The notes: a model not told the origin generated them from the letters alone. 64,000 bases of DNA from JBCBDX01 sp039822005 (GCA_039822005.1 JBCBMZ010000004.1:1-64000); one strand, 5' to 3'; shown: positions 1 to 9,459, counted from the stretch's first letter. A program made the numbers and translations.

Positions 1-112
1 CAAAAAACCCTTCCCCACACGATCCGTGAGCAAAACCGGGTCCCACAACCGCTCATTCACACGCCAGATCACGCCCGTTGTGAGGTGTGTGAGGGTGGAA
101 TGAGAAAAATAA

Positions 113-507
113 AGCACCAGTCGGCCTGTAAGCCGGGTTCTGTTCCCCTGAAAATCAGGTTCGGCAACCATTCATCTGGGACGCTTGTCGCCAAACGCCT
201 CATGCAACCCACCCGGACGACTGGTGTGGAGCCACCGCACATCCTTTCGGATGACACACGCCGTCCCTATTCGGTCTTGCTCCCGGTGGGGTTTACCCTG
301 CCATGCCTGTTACCAGCCATGCGGTGGGCTCTTACCCCACCCTTTCAACTTTGCCGCACATGCGCGGTAGTTTGCTTTCTGTGGCACTATCCCTGGGGTC
401 ACCCCCGCCGGCAGTTAACCGGCACCGTTTCTCCGTGGAGCCCGGACTTTCCTCGACGCGCACCTTTCGGCCATTGCAACGCCGCGGCTGCCCGGCCGAC
501 TGGCCAT
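113..507 (-). ncRNA. rnpB: RNase P RNA, bacterial class A
   Basis: RNA subunit of ribonuclease P, which trims the 5' leader from pre-tRNAs. The minus strand carries the conserved core just after the 5' end (GAGGAAAGTCCGGGCTCC, around 442-459) and the typical 3' end with ACAGAACCCGGCTTACAG. A perfect 10-bp P1 helix forms between 494-503 and 117-126. The ends given are estimated from P1; a T-rich stretch directly downstream (about 104-112) could end transcription. The length of about 395 nt suits alphaproteobacterial class A RNA. It lies about 30 bp downstream of the oxidoreductase gene on the same strand. Open frames across this region are spurious. Confidence 0.95.
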
Positions 508-536
508 GGGTATATAGGGGAACCGCAAGGGCGGCG

Positions 537-1679
537 CTAGAGCGTGCTCTGCATGCGGTAAACGTGGCCAAACTCGGTAATCCGGTTCAGCGCCAACGCG
601 GCTTCCGTGATGTGTAGCGCACGCGCCGCCAACACCAGACGCATTTCATCATCGTCAATGGCCTTTGAAACAGCGGCGATGCCGGCACAAAAGTCGATCT
701 GAGACGGGAACTTGGGCAGGGACTTCTCACCAGAAGACCTGTAGCGGATGCGCTTTCCTTCATGCAGTTTGAGCGGCAATACGCAGCTCAACATTGCTTC
801 CAACCGGCGCGCTGTACGAAACCCGAAAGCTGGCAACTGTCCCTTCGTACTCATATGGATCGGCGAACGATTGTCCCAAAGATCATCGACCGTGATGGTC
901 CCGTGCTCGCCCATAATCGTTAGTGACCGGTTCTTGGGCGCACAAAGTCCATTGGTCAGCCGCGCGACAACACCGCTCTTAAAAGTCAGGCAAGCCGTCG
1001 AAAAATCCGGCCCCATGTCCTGCGGAGCAATTTGCCCACCCTTGTCCATGAAAAAGGTGCCTGAGGTGCCCGTGATCGTTTCGATAGGGCCAAACAGTTC
1101 AATCAGCCAAGAAAGCGCATAGCCGGCATGCTCCAGCGTACTACCGATCTCAAATTCATGCCTGCCGGGCCATGGTGCGCCGGATACCGAACGCCAGTTT
1201 GCCCAATTCTCGCGAAAAACCGGCCCATCCTCCAATTCAGCATAGATCAGCTTCGGCGCGCCGATATCACCACGCTCGACCAGCTTTTGGGTGGCACCAA
1301 ATGCATCAGAAAACCGATTGGCCGGCGCAGCACTCAAAACCAGGCTCTTCTCATCAGCCAGAGCGACCAGCCATTTTGCTTCTTTGATCTCCATCGCCAG
1401 CGGTTTTTCGCAGTAAACATGCTTCCCGGCCTCCAACGCGGCCTTGGCCATCTCAAAATGCGTTTCCGGCGGCGTGAGCACAGCAACCGTATCAATGGAA
1501 GACTCGGAAAGCATTTCCTCAAAGCTGGACGCGGCATGAACACGATAATGCCGTGAGAATTGCGCCAACCGCTGGGCATCCACATCGAACACACCTACCA
1601 ATTTCAATATGCGGTGGTTCTCCAACGTAGTCATGTAATAATCGGCAACAAAACCGCAGCCGACAATGGCAAATCTCAT
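537..1679 (-). CDS. Gfo/Idh/MocA family NAD(P)-dependent oxidoreductase
   Basis: A 380-residue dehydrogenase of the Gfo/Idh/MocA family, which oxidises or reduces sugars, inositols and related compounds. The N-terminal Rossmann fold has GCGFVA near residue 7 and the family signature CEKPLA near residue 92, whose lysine is the catalytic residue in characterised members. A C-terminal alpha/beta substrate domain follows. The start at 1679 is preferred over an in-frame TTG six bases upstream because AAGGGA sits about seven bases before it. No sugar operon surrounds the gene, so the substrate is unknown. The AraC regulator at 1819 is divergent and could control it, but nothing in the sequence proves that. 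Confidence 0.85.
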   Translation of the reverse strand: MRFAIVGCGFVADYYMTTLENHRILKLVGVFDVDAQRLAQFSRHYRVHAASSFEEMLSESSIDTVAVLTPPETHFEMAKAALEAGKHVYCEKPLAMEIKEAKWLVALADEKSLVLSAAPANRFSDAFGATQKLVERGDIGAPKLIYAELEDGPVFRENWANWRSVSGAPWPGRHEFEIGSTLEHAGYALSWLIELFGPIETITGTSGTFFMDKGGQIAPQDMGPDFSTACLTFKSGVVARLTNGLCAPKNRSLTIMGEHGTITVDDLWDNRSPIHMSTKGQLPAFGFRTARRLEAMLSCVLPLKLHEGKRIRYRSSGEKSLPKFPSQIDFCAGIAAVSKAIDDDEMRLVLAARALHITEAALALNRITEFGHVYRMQSTL

Positions 1680-1818
1680 GGTCAATCCCTTCCCAACCCC
1701 CCCTTATCACTAGGGAATTGAGATCAGGTTAGCGCCATGGCCGCATAGGCGCGGTTGTGATCGGCGGCTCTGCTGCCGTCTACAAGCGCTTGAACCAGTT
1801 AGCCACCAAGGATCGCAC

Positions 1819-2640
1819 GTGAAGAAAATTGGCCAGCAAAACACCGAAATGCCGGACCCCTCGGCTGACGTCTCCATCTATCCCATCACGCAGGCAACGA
1901 CGGCAACATTTTCCGAACTGTATTTTCGCCTGACTTTTCTGTTCTTCATCCAATCCGGCAGCAAATATGTTTCTACACCCGCACAAAGCGAAATGGTTGG
2001 GCAGGAAGGTGACCTGATGATCTTTCCGCCCGGTTCCTTCGTGACCATGGAAAACAGACCAGTGATGAACGGGGATTATAAAGCACTCGGCGTTTGTTTC
2101 GCCCACAACTTGGTCAACTCGGTTTTTAGCGATCTGCCGCGCCTCAGTGTAACCGATGGCATCCAGATCGTGCGGGCAGCAGATTATCAACCTAACGAGA
2201 TTCTTAAGCTGATCGAGGAAACACTGGGCAACGCCTCGCTGCCCGAGCCCATCCGCCAACATCGGTTACTCGAACCGCTTGTCTGGCTTCGCCAACATGG
2301 CTTCCAACTGCCAACTCATAATCAAGAAGATCCGCTGAGCCAGATAAGGAGGCTTATTGAAACAGATCTCAGCCACGCATGGATGGCAGATGAGGTCGCC
2401 AGTCATTTGGCGATGAGTGAAGCAACGATGCGAAGGCGCCTTGCGGCACAAGGGCAGGCGTTTTCTAAAATCCTGCTCCACGCAAGGTTGGAGCGCGGCT
2501 TGACGTTGCTGCAGACAACGGATGCGCAAATCTCGCAAGTCGCATTGGAATGCGGTTTCAAAACGCCTTCCCATTTTTCCGATGCTTTCCGCAATAGGTT
2601 CGGCATTCAGCCAAAAGAGATCCGTTCAACATTGAAGTGA
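1819..2640 (+). CDS. AraC family transcriptional regulator
   Basis: A 273-residue cytoplasmic DNA-binding protein. The C-terminal ~85 residues form the AraC/XylS double helix-turn-helix, with MSEATMRRRLAAQG as the first recognition region and the signature CGFKTPSHFSDAFRNRFG near the end. The N-terminal part looks like a cupin-type sensor domain. The start is GTG at 1819, with AAGGA six bases upstream. It is divergent from the oxidoreductase and followed by the PEBP-like gene on the same strand; either could be a target. The effector cannot be predicted. Confidence 0.88.
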   Translation: MKKIGQQNTEMPDPSADVSIYPITQATTATFSELYFRLTFLFFIQSGSKYVSTPAQSEMVGQEGDLMIFPPGSFVTMENRPVMNGDYKALGVCFAHNLVNSVFSDLPRLSVTDGIQIVRAADYQPNEILKLIEETLGNASLPEPIRQHRLLEPLVWLRQHGFQLPTHNQEDPLSQIRRLIETDLSHAWMADEVASHLAMSEATMRRRLAAQGQAFSKILLHARLERGLTLLQTTDAQISQVALECGFKTPSHFSDAFRNRFGIQPKEIRSTLK

Positions 2641-2740
2641 TCGAATTTCGACATTCAATGATTGGCATTCGGAAGCGCAAATCATGGCGATGGTGCATCT
2701 GACGTCTAACCCAACACCGTCTCAAGGAAAGGAAAACGCC

Positions 2741-3274
2741 ATGTTTCTCCAACCACGACCTGCCGCCCTTGCACTCATAGTTGCAGTGTCATCACCCGCA
2801 TTTGCGCAGGACTTCACGCTCACCAGTCCTGACATTACCGAAGGGCAAAAACTAAGGACCAACCATGTCTTTCAAGGCTTCGGCTGTGTAGGCGGCAACA
2901 TCGCTCCAACTCTGGCTTGGAGCGGTGCCCCCGCAGGCACACAGAGCTTCGCCGTCACAGTTTATGACCCCGACGCGCCAACCGGCTCGGGATGGTGGCA
3001 CTGGTTTGCGTTTAACATTCCGGCTGAAGTCAGCCAATTGCCTGGCGGAGCAAATATCCCAACTGGCGCAATCGAACTGACAAATGATTATGGGGTGGTG
3101 GGCTTTGGCGGCGCTTGTCCACCACCCGGTGAAGTGCATCGCTATCAATTCACCGTTTATGCGCTGGACACTGAGCTAGAGATTGACGGCTCGGTCAGCA
3201 ACGCGCTGGCTGGCTTTATGGTCAATGCCAACAGCATTGCTTCTTCGACCATTACAGCTGTTTACAGCAGATAA
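2741..3274 (+). CDS. Secreted YbhB/YbcL-type phosphatidylethanolamine-binding protein
   Basis: A 177-residue member of the PEBP (Raf kinase inhibitor-like) family. An N-terminal signal peptide with LALIVAVSSPAFAQ ends in an AFA-Q cleavage site, so the protein is probably periplasmic. The ligand-pocket motif YDPDAPTGSGWWHW and the later GACPPPGEVHRY are diagnostic. The start at 2741 follows a strong AAGGAAAGG site; the open frame extends 19 codons further upstream but that extension would bury the signal peptide. Bacterial members have no settled biochemical role. Confidence 0.88.
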   Translation: MFLQPRPAALALIVAVSSPAFAQDFTLTSPDITEGQKLRTNHVFQGFGCVGGNIAPTLAWSGAPAGTQSFAVTVYDPDAPTGSGWWHWFAFNIPAEVSQLPGGANIPTGAIELTNDYGVVGFGGACPPPGEVHRYQFTVYALDTELEIDGSVSNALAGFMVNANSIASSTITAVYSR

Positions 3275-3281
3275 GGATATC

Positions 3282-3306
3282 GCGCCCAGGCACATCGCCA
3301 GGGCGC
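3282..3306 (+). terminator. Possible hairpin terminator after the PEBP-like gene
   Basis: GCGCCC at 3282-3287 pairs perfectly with GGGCGC at 3301-3306 across a 13-base loop, eight bases after the stop codon. No T-run follows, so this may be a weak terminator or a 3'-end stabilising stem. Confidence 0.4.
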
Positions 3307-3383
3307 ACCAACGCTTGATTGACCCTGCAAAAAGCGCGTAAACCCTGTCGCCAGAAAAACAAGAAATTACGACGGGATTGCTC

Positions 3384-4883
3384 ATGTCTGGATTTGTTCT
3401 CGCCATCGACCAGGGTACGACTTCTTCACGCGCTATCATATTTGATGACCAACAAAACATCATCTCGGTAAGCCAGCGCGAGTTCACCCAGCACTTCCCA
3501 GCGTCGGGTTGGGTTGAGCATGATGTCGAAGAGATTTGGCGTTCGGTCCTGGAGACTTGCCGCGAAGCGATCGAAAAGGCCGGGATCGAAGCAAGTCAAA
3601 TCGCAGCCATCGGCATCACCAACCAGCGCGAGACCACTGTTATATGGGACGCAAAGTCTGGCGCGCCAATCCATCACGCCATCGTCTGGCAGGATCGCCG
3701 CACCGCCGACACCTGCGATCAGCTTAAAAGCGCGGGCCATGGCGATCTCTTTACCCAAAAAACAGGCCTGCTGCTCGACCCCTACTTTTCCGGTACCAAG
3801 ATCGCCTGGTTGCTGGACCATGTGGATGGCGCGCGGCCAAAAGCTGAAAATGGTGATCTGCTGTTTGGCACCATCGACACCTATTTGCTTTGGAAGCTGA
3901 CGGGTGGCCGGATGCACAAGACCGACGCCACCAATGCATCGCGCACGCTGCTCTACAATATACATGGTGGCCAATGGGACGATGAATTGTGCAGATTGCT
4001 CAATGTACCCAAAGCCATGTTGCCCAGCGTCGAAGACTGTGACCACCGGTTCGGTGTCACGGTTCAAGACTTATTTGGCGCACCCATACCGATTGCTGGT
4101 GTGGCGGGCGACCAACATGCGGCAACCATCGGACAGGCGTGTTTTAAACCGGGCATGGTAAAATCCACTTACGGCACCGGCTGTTTTGCCATGCTCAATA
4201 CAGGCACCAAGGCAGTGGGATCGACCAACCGGCTGCTTACCACCATTGGCTACCAGCTTGGTGGCGAAACCACCTATGCCCTGGAGGGTTCCATCTTTAT
4301 CGCGGGCGCCGCTGTTCAGTGGCTGCGCGATGGCATGGGCATGATTGATAACGCATCGCAAAGCGGCGCGCTTGCCGCTGAAGCAGACCCGAGCCAAGAC
4401 ATTATCCTCGTTCCCGCTTTTGCGGGCTTGGGCGCCCCCTACTGGGAGCCGAATGTGCGTGGCTCTGTGTTTGGGTTGACCCGCAACACCGGTCCGCGCG
4501 AATTCGCCAAGGCTTGTTTGGAAGCGGTTTGCTACCAAACAAGCGATCTGATCGAGGCCATGTCTAAGGACATTGATCTATCAGGCGCGGAAATGCCGCT
4601 ACGGGTCGATGGCGGTATGGTGGCCAGCGAATGGACCATGCAATGCTTGTCCAATACACTTGGCAAAAAAGTCGACCGCCCGCAAATTGCAGAAACCACC
4701 GCGCTTGGGGCTGCTTGGCTTGCGGGGAAATCGGTTGGCGTATGGCCGGATAGGGAGGAGTTCTCCAAAAGCTGGAAGTTGGATCGTCAATTCCAGCCAG
4801 AGACCAATGATGCACAGCGCGCCGAGAAAATTGGGCGGTGGAAGGCCGCCGTCAACGCGACCATCGCACAAAGCAAGGGATAA
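3384..4883 (+). CDS. glpK: Glycerol kinase
   Basis: ATP-dependent phosphorylation of glycerol to sn-glycerol 3-phosphate. The 499-residue FGGY-family protein has the N-terminal phosphate loop DQGTTSSRA, the substrate-loop region TNQRETT, the ATPase motif GDQHAATIGQ and near-C-terminal ALGAAWLAG. Length is normal for GlpK. The ATG at 3384 is chosen; a TTG two codons upstream is also open. It stands alone: no glpF, glpD or glp transporter lies beside it, and the next gene is convergent. Glycerol could come from elsewhere, including the aquaglyceroporin at 20435 if that conducts glycerol as related proteins do. Confidence 0.96.
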   Translation: MSGFVLAIDQGTTSSRAIIFDDQQNIISVSQREFTQHFPASGWVEHDVEEIWRSVLETCREAIEKAGIEASQIAAIGITNQRETTVIWDAKSGAPIHHAIVWQDRRTADTCDQLKSAGHGDLFTQKTGLLLDPYFSGTKIAWLLDHVDGARPKAENGDLLFGTIDTYLLWKLTGGRMHKTDATNASRTLLYNIHGGQWDDELCRLLNVPKAMLPSVEDCDHRFGVTVQDLFGAPIPIAGVAGDQHAATIGQACFKPGMVKSTYGTGCFAMLNTGTKAVGSTNRLLTTIGYQLGGETTYALEGSIFIAGAAVQWLRDGMGMIDNASQSGALAAEADPSQDIILVPAFAGLGAPYWEPNVRGSVFGLTRNTGPREFAKACLEAVCYQTSDLIEAMSKDIDLSGAEMPLRVDGGMVASEWTMQCLSNTLGKKVDRPQIAETTALGAAWLAGKSVGVWPDREEFSKSWKLDRQFQPETNDAQRAEKIGRWKAAVNATIAQSKG

Positions 4884-4914
4884 CGAGCGAAACCTTGCCG
4901 CTGATCACACCTGC

Positions 4915-6120
4915 CTAGTTCACCTGCCTTTCCCATGAAGGGAATGGATCAGGCAATGACGCCCAAAGATCTGGGAGAAGTGCGGGCGCCTTGATCAAGC
5001 AAACATCGAGTTGCGCAGTCAACGCCGCTTCATCCATGGGATCGCAGCCGATAAAGACAATCTCCTGGCGGCGATCACCCCAAACCGGGTCAAAATGGTC
5101 TTCCATGGAGCGGTGCCATTCAGGATCATCCGGCCAATACTCCTTGGGAGCGGCCGCCCACCAAAGGCCACGCTTTTCGGTGCGCACAAGCGCGCCTGCC
5201 ATCGACAATTCGCCTACATAGCGCGACCGCGAAGCCAGCCAGAAGAACCCTTTGGCGCGCACAACGCCGGGCCAAGGCTTGTTGATGAATGCTTGAAAAG
5301 CCATTGGATCAAATGGATATTTGGCACGGTAGACAAAAGAGCGGATACCATACTCTTCCGTCTCGGGCACATGATCGGCAAAGCCATGCAACTCTTTGTA
5401 CCACAATGGGTGCTCATGGGCTTTTTCAAAATCAAATCGCCCCGTGCCCATCACCTGATCGAGTTCGACCTTGGAAAAGTCAGCTTCGATGACCACCGCC
5501 TGTGAATTGAGAGAGCGAATGATTTTGCGCGCCGCATCTACATTTTCAGGCGTGGCCGAAGAGACCTTGTTGAGGATAATCGTGTCGGCAAACTCAATCT
5601 GGTCAACGAGCAAGTCCACAAGTGTGCGATCGTCATCCTCACCCATGGTCTCGCCACGGTCGGCAAGGAAGTCGCTGGAGGCATAATCCTTCAACAGACT
5701 GGCCGCATCAACAACGGTAACCATGGAGTTCAGATCGGCAACGTCGGCCAGACTAAAGCCATCCTCATCGCGAAACTCGAACGTGGAAGCAACAGGCAGC
5801 GGTTCCGATATGCCGGTCGATTCAATGAGAAGATGGTCAAACTTCTTTTGTTTGGCCAGTTCAGTGACTTCCTTCAGCAAATCGTCACGCAATGTGCAGC
5901 AGATGCAACCATTGGTCATCTCGACCAGTTGCTCTTCCGTTCGTGAAAGGTTTGCGCCGCTGTCGCGCACGAGGTTCGCATCAATATTGACTTCGCTCAT
6001 GTCGTTGACGATCACCGCGACACGCTTGCCCTCGCGGTTGTTTAAAATATGGTTGAGCAATGTGGTTTTACCGGCACCCAGAAATCCTGAGAGTACCGTG
6101 ACAGGAAGACGCTCTCGCAT
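4915..6120 (-). CDS. CobW/COG0523-family GTPase, probable zinc metallochaperone
   Basis: A 401-residue G3E GTPase. Walker A (GFLGAGKTT, residues 12-20) is followed by the metal-binding GCICC (71-75), the COG0523 signature, then an NKVS guanine-recognition motif and a C-terminal CobW_C domain. Family members insert zinc or other metals into client enzymes, and Zur often induces them. Here it lies 67 bp downstream of znuA on the same strand, so it probably shares the Zur-controlled promoter. The context favours a zinc chaperone over a cobalamin role. Confidence 0.85.
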   Translation of the reverse strand: MRERLPVTVLSGFLGAGKTTLLNHILNNREGKRVAVIVNDMSEVNIDANLVRDSGANLSRTEEQLVEMTNGCICCTLRDDLLKEVTELAKQKKFDHLLIESTGISEPLPVASTFEFRDEDGFSLADVADLNSMVTVVDAASLLKDYASSDFLADRGETMGEDDDRTLVDLLVDQIEFADTIILNKVSSATPENVDAARKIIRSLNSQAVVIEADFSKVELDQVMGTGRFDFEKAHEHPLWYKELHGFADHVPETEEYGIRSFVYRAKYPFDPMAFQAFINKPWPGVVRAKGFFWLASRSRYVGELSMAGALVRTEKRGLWWAAAPKEYWPDDPEWHRSMEDHFDPVWGDRRQEIVFIGCDPMDEAALTAQLDVCLIKAPALLPDLWASLPDPFPSWERQVN

Positions 6121-6187
6121 ATGCTTTCCGTTCGAAAAAGATGAAAATAGCGGGCAGCATAAGCCGCCCGTCGGTGCCCCGAAAGGG

Positions 6188-7228
6188 TTAGCTTGACTCA
6201 GACAAACAGGTTTTGACCGAAGTCGCCATGTTGCGGATCAAATCAAAATAGAGTTCCGGCCCCTCTGTGATCGTCGCACCGAGAGGGTCAATAACGCCGG
6301 ATTTGGCGGCTGTGCCCTCAACGACGGTTGCAACCAATTTCGGCTCGAACTGCGGTTCTGCAAACACACAGGTAGCGCCCAATTCTTGGACCTTTTCACG
6401 AATTTCCGCGACGCGCGCCGCACCCGGGATGATTTCTGGAGAAACTGTAACCGAGCCCGCGGCAGTTACATCAAATCGCTTCTCAAAATACTGATAAGCG
6501 TCATGGAAGACGATGAAGCCCTTGTCATGGACAGGTGCAAGATCCACGGTGATTTCAGCGGTCAGCGCATCAAGTTTCGCCAAGACCACTTCTGCATTGG
6601 CTTCATATTGGACGGCATTGGACGGGTCGGCCTGAGCAAGCACTTCCTCAATCTCATTCACCATAGCCTTTGCGTTTACCGGATCGAGCCAAATATGCGC
6701 ATCGAACTCGCCATGGTCATGACCATCATGACCGGCATCGGCTGTTTCCTCGTGGCCATGGTCGTGGTCGTGGCCAGCCTCAGCAGTTTCCCTATGACCG
6801 TGATCGTCATGACCGGCCTCTGCCGAATGGTCATGATCATCATGGTCGTCACGATCATGCTCATCGAACGCGCCGCCCTCACGGAACTCCAATTTGATCA
6901 AATCATGCGCGTTGATCAATTCAACCGATTTTGCGGAAGCAGAAAGGGTTTCAACCGGGCCTTTAAGAAAAGCCTCCAACTCATGACCAATCCAAAACAC
7001 AACATCTGCATCTTGCAATGATTGCGCCTGGGACGGCTTCAACGCATAAGTGTGGGGCGAACCGGCACCTTCTACAATCAACTCCGGCGTGCCCACGCCT
7101 TCCATAACAGCCGCAACAAGCGAGTGAACAGGCTTGATCGACGCCACCACATTCACATCAGCGCTCGCAGGGACAGCGGATGAAGCGATAAGCGTGGATG
7201 CAAACAAAGTTGCCTTGAGGCGGTTCAT
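6188..7228 (-). CDS. znuA: Zinc ABC transporter substrate-binding protein
   Basis: Periplasmic high-affinity zinc receptor of the cluster A-I family, 346 residues. A signal peptide (residues 1-23, ending in VPASA) is followed by two lobes joined by a very His/Asp-rich loop (about residues 112-175). That loop contains roughly three copies of an AEAGHD-H-GH unit, typical of ZnuA. HIWLDP after the loop supplies a conserved metal-ligand histidine. The start is ATG at 7228, with AGGGAGA just upstream; 48 upstream open codons are rejected because they precede the signal peptide and would run through the Zur site. It is divergent from znuCB-zur. Confidence 0.95.
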   Translation of the reverse strand: MNRLKATLFASTLIASSAVPASADVNVVASIKPVHSLVAAVMEGVGTPELIVEGAGSPHTYALKPSQAQSLQDADVVFWIGHELEAFLKGPVETLSASAKSVELINAHDLIKLEFREGGAFDEHDRDDHDDHDHSAEAGHDDHGHRETAEAGHDHDHGHEETADAGHDGHDHGEFDAHIWLDPVNAKAMVNEIEEVLAQADPSNAVQYEANAEVVLAKLDALTAEITVDLAPVHDKGFIVFHDAYQYFEKRFDVTAAGSVTVSPEIIPGAARVAEIREKVQELGATCVFAEPQFEPKLVATVVEGTAAKSGVIDPLGATITEGPELYFDLIRNMATSVKTCLSESS

Positions 7229-7254
7229 GATAGTCTCCCTAGAGGACGAAGTTA

Positions 7255-7277
7255 GAAATGTTATACTATTACAAGAT
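7255..7277. promoter_or_regulatory. Zur-box-like operator between znuA and znuCB-zur
   Basis: The left half reads GAAATGTTATA and the right half TATTACAAGAT around a central C. This matches the proteobacterial Zur consensus (GAAATGTTATA, then TATAACATTTC) perfectly on the left and partly on the right. It sits 27 bp upstream of the znuA start and 74 bp upstream of znuC, in the divergent promoter region, so one site could repress both directions when zinc is plentiful. Confidence 0.8.
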
Positions 7278-7350
7278 TGTTCGCGGGTATATCGTGTGCG
7301 ATACGCCTGTGCAATAGCTTTGTGCCAATCTGAACGACCGCGCGGATCGA

Positions 7351-8181
7351 ATGCTCCAGAAGCCAGAACCACTTGTCACACTTGAGAATGCCGGCGTGTT
7401 TCGCGCCGGACGTTGGCTGGTGCGCGGCGTGGATTTATCGATCAATGTCGGTGAAATTGTCACGCTCATTGGGCCCAATGGTTCGGGCAAATCAACAACC
7501 GCCAAAATGACGCTGGGCATTGCCAAACCCGATGAGGGAAAAGTCGAACGGCGCACCGGCCTGCGCGTTTCCTATGTGCCGCAAAAGCTGGCCATTGACT
7601 GGACACTGCCCCTAAGCGTCAACCGTTTTATGCGATTGACTGGCGACATAACCAGCGAGGAGGCAAGCAAGGCATTAACAGCCACAGGCGTCAGTCATTT
7701 GGGCAATGCACAATTGCGTGTGCTGTCCGGCGGCGAGTTCCAACGCGTCATGCTCGCACGGGCAGTCGTGCGAAGGCCGCAACTGCTCGTTCTCGACGAA
7801 CCCGTGCAGGGCGTCGACTTTTCAGGCGAGTTAGCCCTTTATGATCTCATCAAGCGCATTCGCGACGAGATGCATTGCGGTGTTATGCTGATCTCACATG
7901 ACCTGCATGTCGTGATGGCGGCCACGGACCGTGTCATATGTCTCAATGGCCACGTCTGCTGCTCTGGCACGCCCACGGCCGTGGCATCAAGCCCGGAATA
8001 TAAAGCCCTTTTTGGCGCACGCGCGGCACCGACGCTAGCCGTCTATGAACATCAACATGATCATGTGCACTTACCCGACGGTCGCGTTGAGCACGCCGAC
8101 GGCACTGTTACCGACCATTGTCACCCGGACGACGGGCATCACGGCCATGGCAAGGCGGGAGAAAAACCAGATGCTGGATGA
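7351..8181 (+). CDS. znuC: Zinc ABC transporter ATP-binding protein with His-rich tail
   Basis: ATPase subunit of the ZnuABC importer, 276 residues. Walker A GPNGSGKST (residues 41-49), signature LSGGEFQRV, Walker B LLVLDEPVQGVD and the switch histidine (ISHDLH) are all present. The C-terminal ~45 residues form a His-rich extension (EHQHDHVHLPDGRVEH, then HCHPDDGHHGHG) that may sense or buffer cytoplasmic zinc. The gene overlaps znuB by 11 bp, which suggests translational coupling. The start ATG at 7351 has only a weak ribosome-binding site. Confidence 0.94.
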   Translation: MLQKPEPLVTLENAGVFRAGRWLVRGVDLSINVGEIVTLIGPNGSGKSTTAKMTLGIAKPDEGKVERRTGLRVSYVPQKLAIDWTLPLSVNRFMRLTGDITSEEASKALTATGVSHLGNAQLRVLSGGEFQRVMLARAVVRRPQLLVLDEPVQGVDFSGELALYDLIKRIRDEMHCGVMLISHDLHVVMAATDRVICLNGHVCCSGTPTAVASSPEYKALFGARAAPTLAVYEHQHDHVHLPDGRVEHADGTVTDHCHPDDGHHGHGKAGEKPDAG

Positions 8182-9025
8182 TTTCTTCACGCGTGCCATC
8201 ATGGCAGGTATTGGCGTCGCGCTGGTCGCCGGTCCACTCGGCTGCTTTATTGTCTGGCGCAGGCTCGCCTATTTTGGCGACACGCTTTCCCACGCCGCAT
8301 TACTCGGTGTCGCCCTGGCCTTCCTGTTTGAAATCAATATTACGGTTGCGGTTTTTGCCGTTTCCGCATGTGTCTCAATTGCGCTTCTTCTTCTGCAAAA
8401 GCGGGCGACCCTTTCATCCGATGCCCTTCTCGGCTTGTTAGCGCATGCTTCGCTTGCTGTCGGATTGGTAGTGCTCGCCTTCATGACATGGATCCGCGTC
8501 GACCTCATGGGTTTCCTCTTCGGTGATATTCTGGCCGTATCGAAGTCCGATATTGCTGTTATCTGGTTGGGTGGAGCCTTGGTGCTCGCCATATTGATTT
8601 TCATCTGGCGCCCGCTTTTTGCCGCCACCGTCAACCTTGAATTGGCGCAAGCAGAAAACATGCACCCCGAGCGGGTCAACATTATCTTCATGCTGCTCAT
8701 GGCCGCTGTGATTGCCATCTCCATGAAAATCGTCGGCGTCTTGCTTATCACGGCCATGCTCATCATCCCGGTCGCAGCCGCCCGTCGCTTCGCAACCGGG
8801 CCCGAACATATGGCGGTGTTGGCGGCCGTCATCGGCGCGGCTTCCGTACTGGCCGGCCTGTTCGGTTCACTGGAGTGGGACACGCCAGCAGGACCCAGCA
8901 TCGTCGTTGCAGCCATGTTCCTCTTTATCGTGTCCATAATTCCGGTGTTTTCAACCAAAAGTCCGCACCAAAACGGCGTTGATGCAAGTCACCCGCACCG
9001 CCCAAAGGAAGTCAGCCATGAGTGA
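8171..9025 (+). CDS. znuB: Zinc ABC transporter permease
   Basis: Inner-membrane channel of the zinc importer, 284 residues, with about eight hydrophobic segments of the ABC-3 family. The internal start ATG at 8171 gives the usual N terminus (MLDDFFTRAIMAGIG) and is chosen over an upstream in-frame ATG inside znuC. The conserved RRLAYFGDTLSHAALLG motif near residue 35 contacts the ATPase. It overlaps znuC by 11 bp and zur by 8 bp, forming a tight operon. Confidence 0.94.
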   Translation: MLDDFFTRAIMAGIGVALVAGPLGCFIVWRRLAYFGDTLSHAALLGVALAFLFEINITVAVFAVSACVSIALLLLQKRATLSSDALLGLLAHASLAVGLVVLAFMTWIRVDLMGFLFGDILAVSKSDIAVIWLGGALVLAILIFIWRPLFAATVNLELAQAENMHPERVNIIFMLLMAAVIAISMKIVGVLLITAMLIIPVAAARRFATGPEHMAVLAAVIGAASVLAGLFGSLEWDTPAGPSIVVAAMFLFIVSIIPVFSTKSPHQNGVDASHPHRPKEVSHE

Positions 9026-9419
9026 TAATGCCCACGTGCCAGAAAAACTGACCAAGAACCAATCGCTCGTGATGGGCGCACTTGAGAAGGCCAGCGGTCC
9101 GTTAAGCGCCTACACGATTTTGGATGAACTACGAGCCGAAGGCTTGCGCGCCCCGCTGCAGGTATACCGCGCGCTTGAGAAACTGGTTGAGTTTGGGCGG
9201 GCGCACCGGCTGGAAAGCATCAACGCATTTGTTGCGTGCCGCCATACGGACTGTGACGGCCACAAAGCCATCGCCTTCATGATCTGCGAACAATGCGGCC
9301 ATGTACGGGAAATCGGTGACAGCGCTCTGGCCGGTCAGCTCCAATTACTGGCCGAGCAGAGCCGGTTTACGATGAAAAGCTCCATCGTCGAACTTCGCGG
9401 TGTTTGCTGCGAGTGCTGA
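9018..9419 (+). CDS. zur: Zinc uptake regulator, Fur family
   Basis: A 133-residue Fur-family repressor that closes zinc uptake genes when zinc-loaded. The N-terminal winged helix carries the pattern Y-ILDELR-EGLRAPLQVYRAL-KL. C-terminal metal sites include CRHTDCDGHK, CEQCGHV and the terminal CCEC. Cys-x-x-Cys pairs form the structural zinc site in this family. The start ATG at 9018 follows AAAGGAAG and overlaps the znuB stop. As last gene of znuCB-zur it is probably autoregulated through the site at 7255. Confidence 0.93.
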   Translation: MSDNAHVPEKLTKNQSLVMGALEKASGPLSAYTILDELRAEGLRAPLQVYRALEKLVEFGRAHRLESINAFVACRHTDCDGHKAIAFMICEQCGHVREIGDSALAGQLQLLAEQSRFTMKSSIVELRGVCCEC

Positions 9420-9459
9420 TCCAAACGGACCCGCCGCTTATACGGCAAAGCAATCCACC

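Noticed and set aside
85..571. Several open frames across the first 570 bases
   Set aside because: They lie on or against the RNase P RNA, whose sequence and P1 helix are clear. None resembles a protein.
8108..8958. Long minus-strand frames within znuB
   Set aside because: They are shadows of the well-supported zinc permease and show no protein features.
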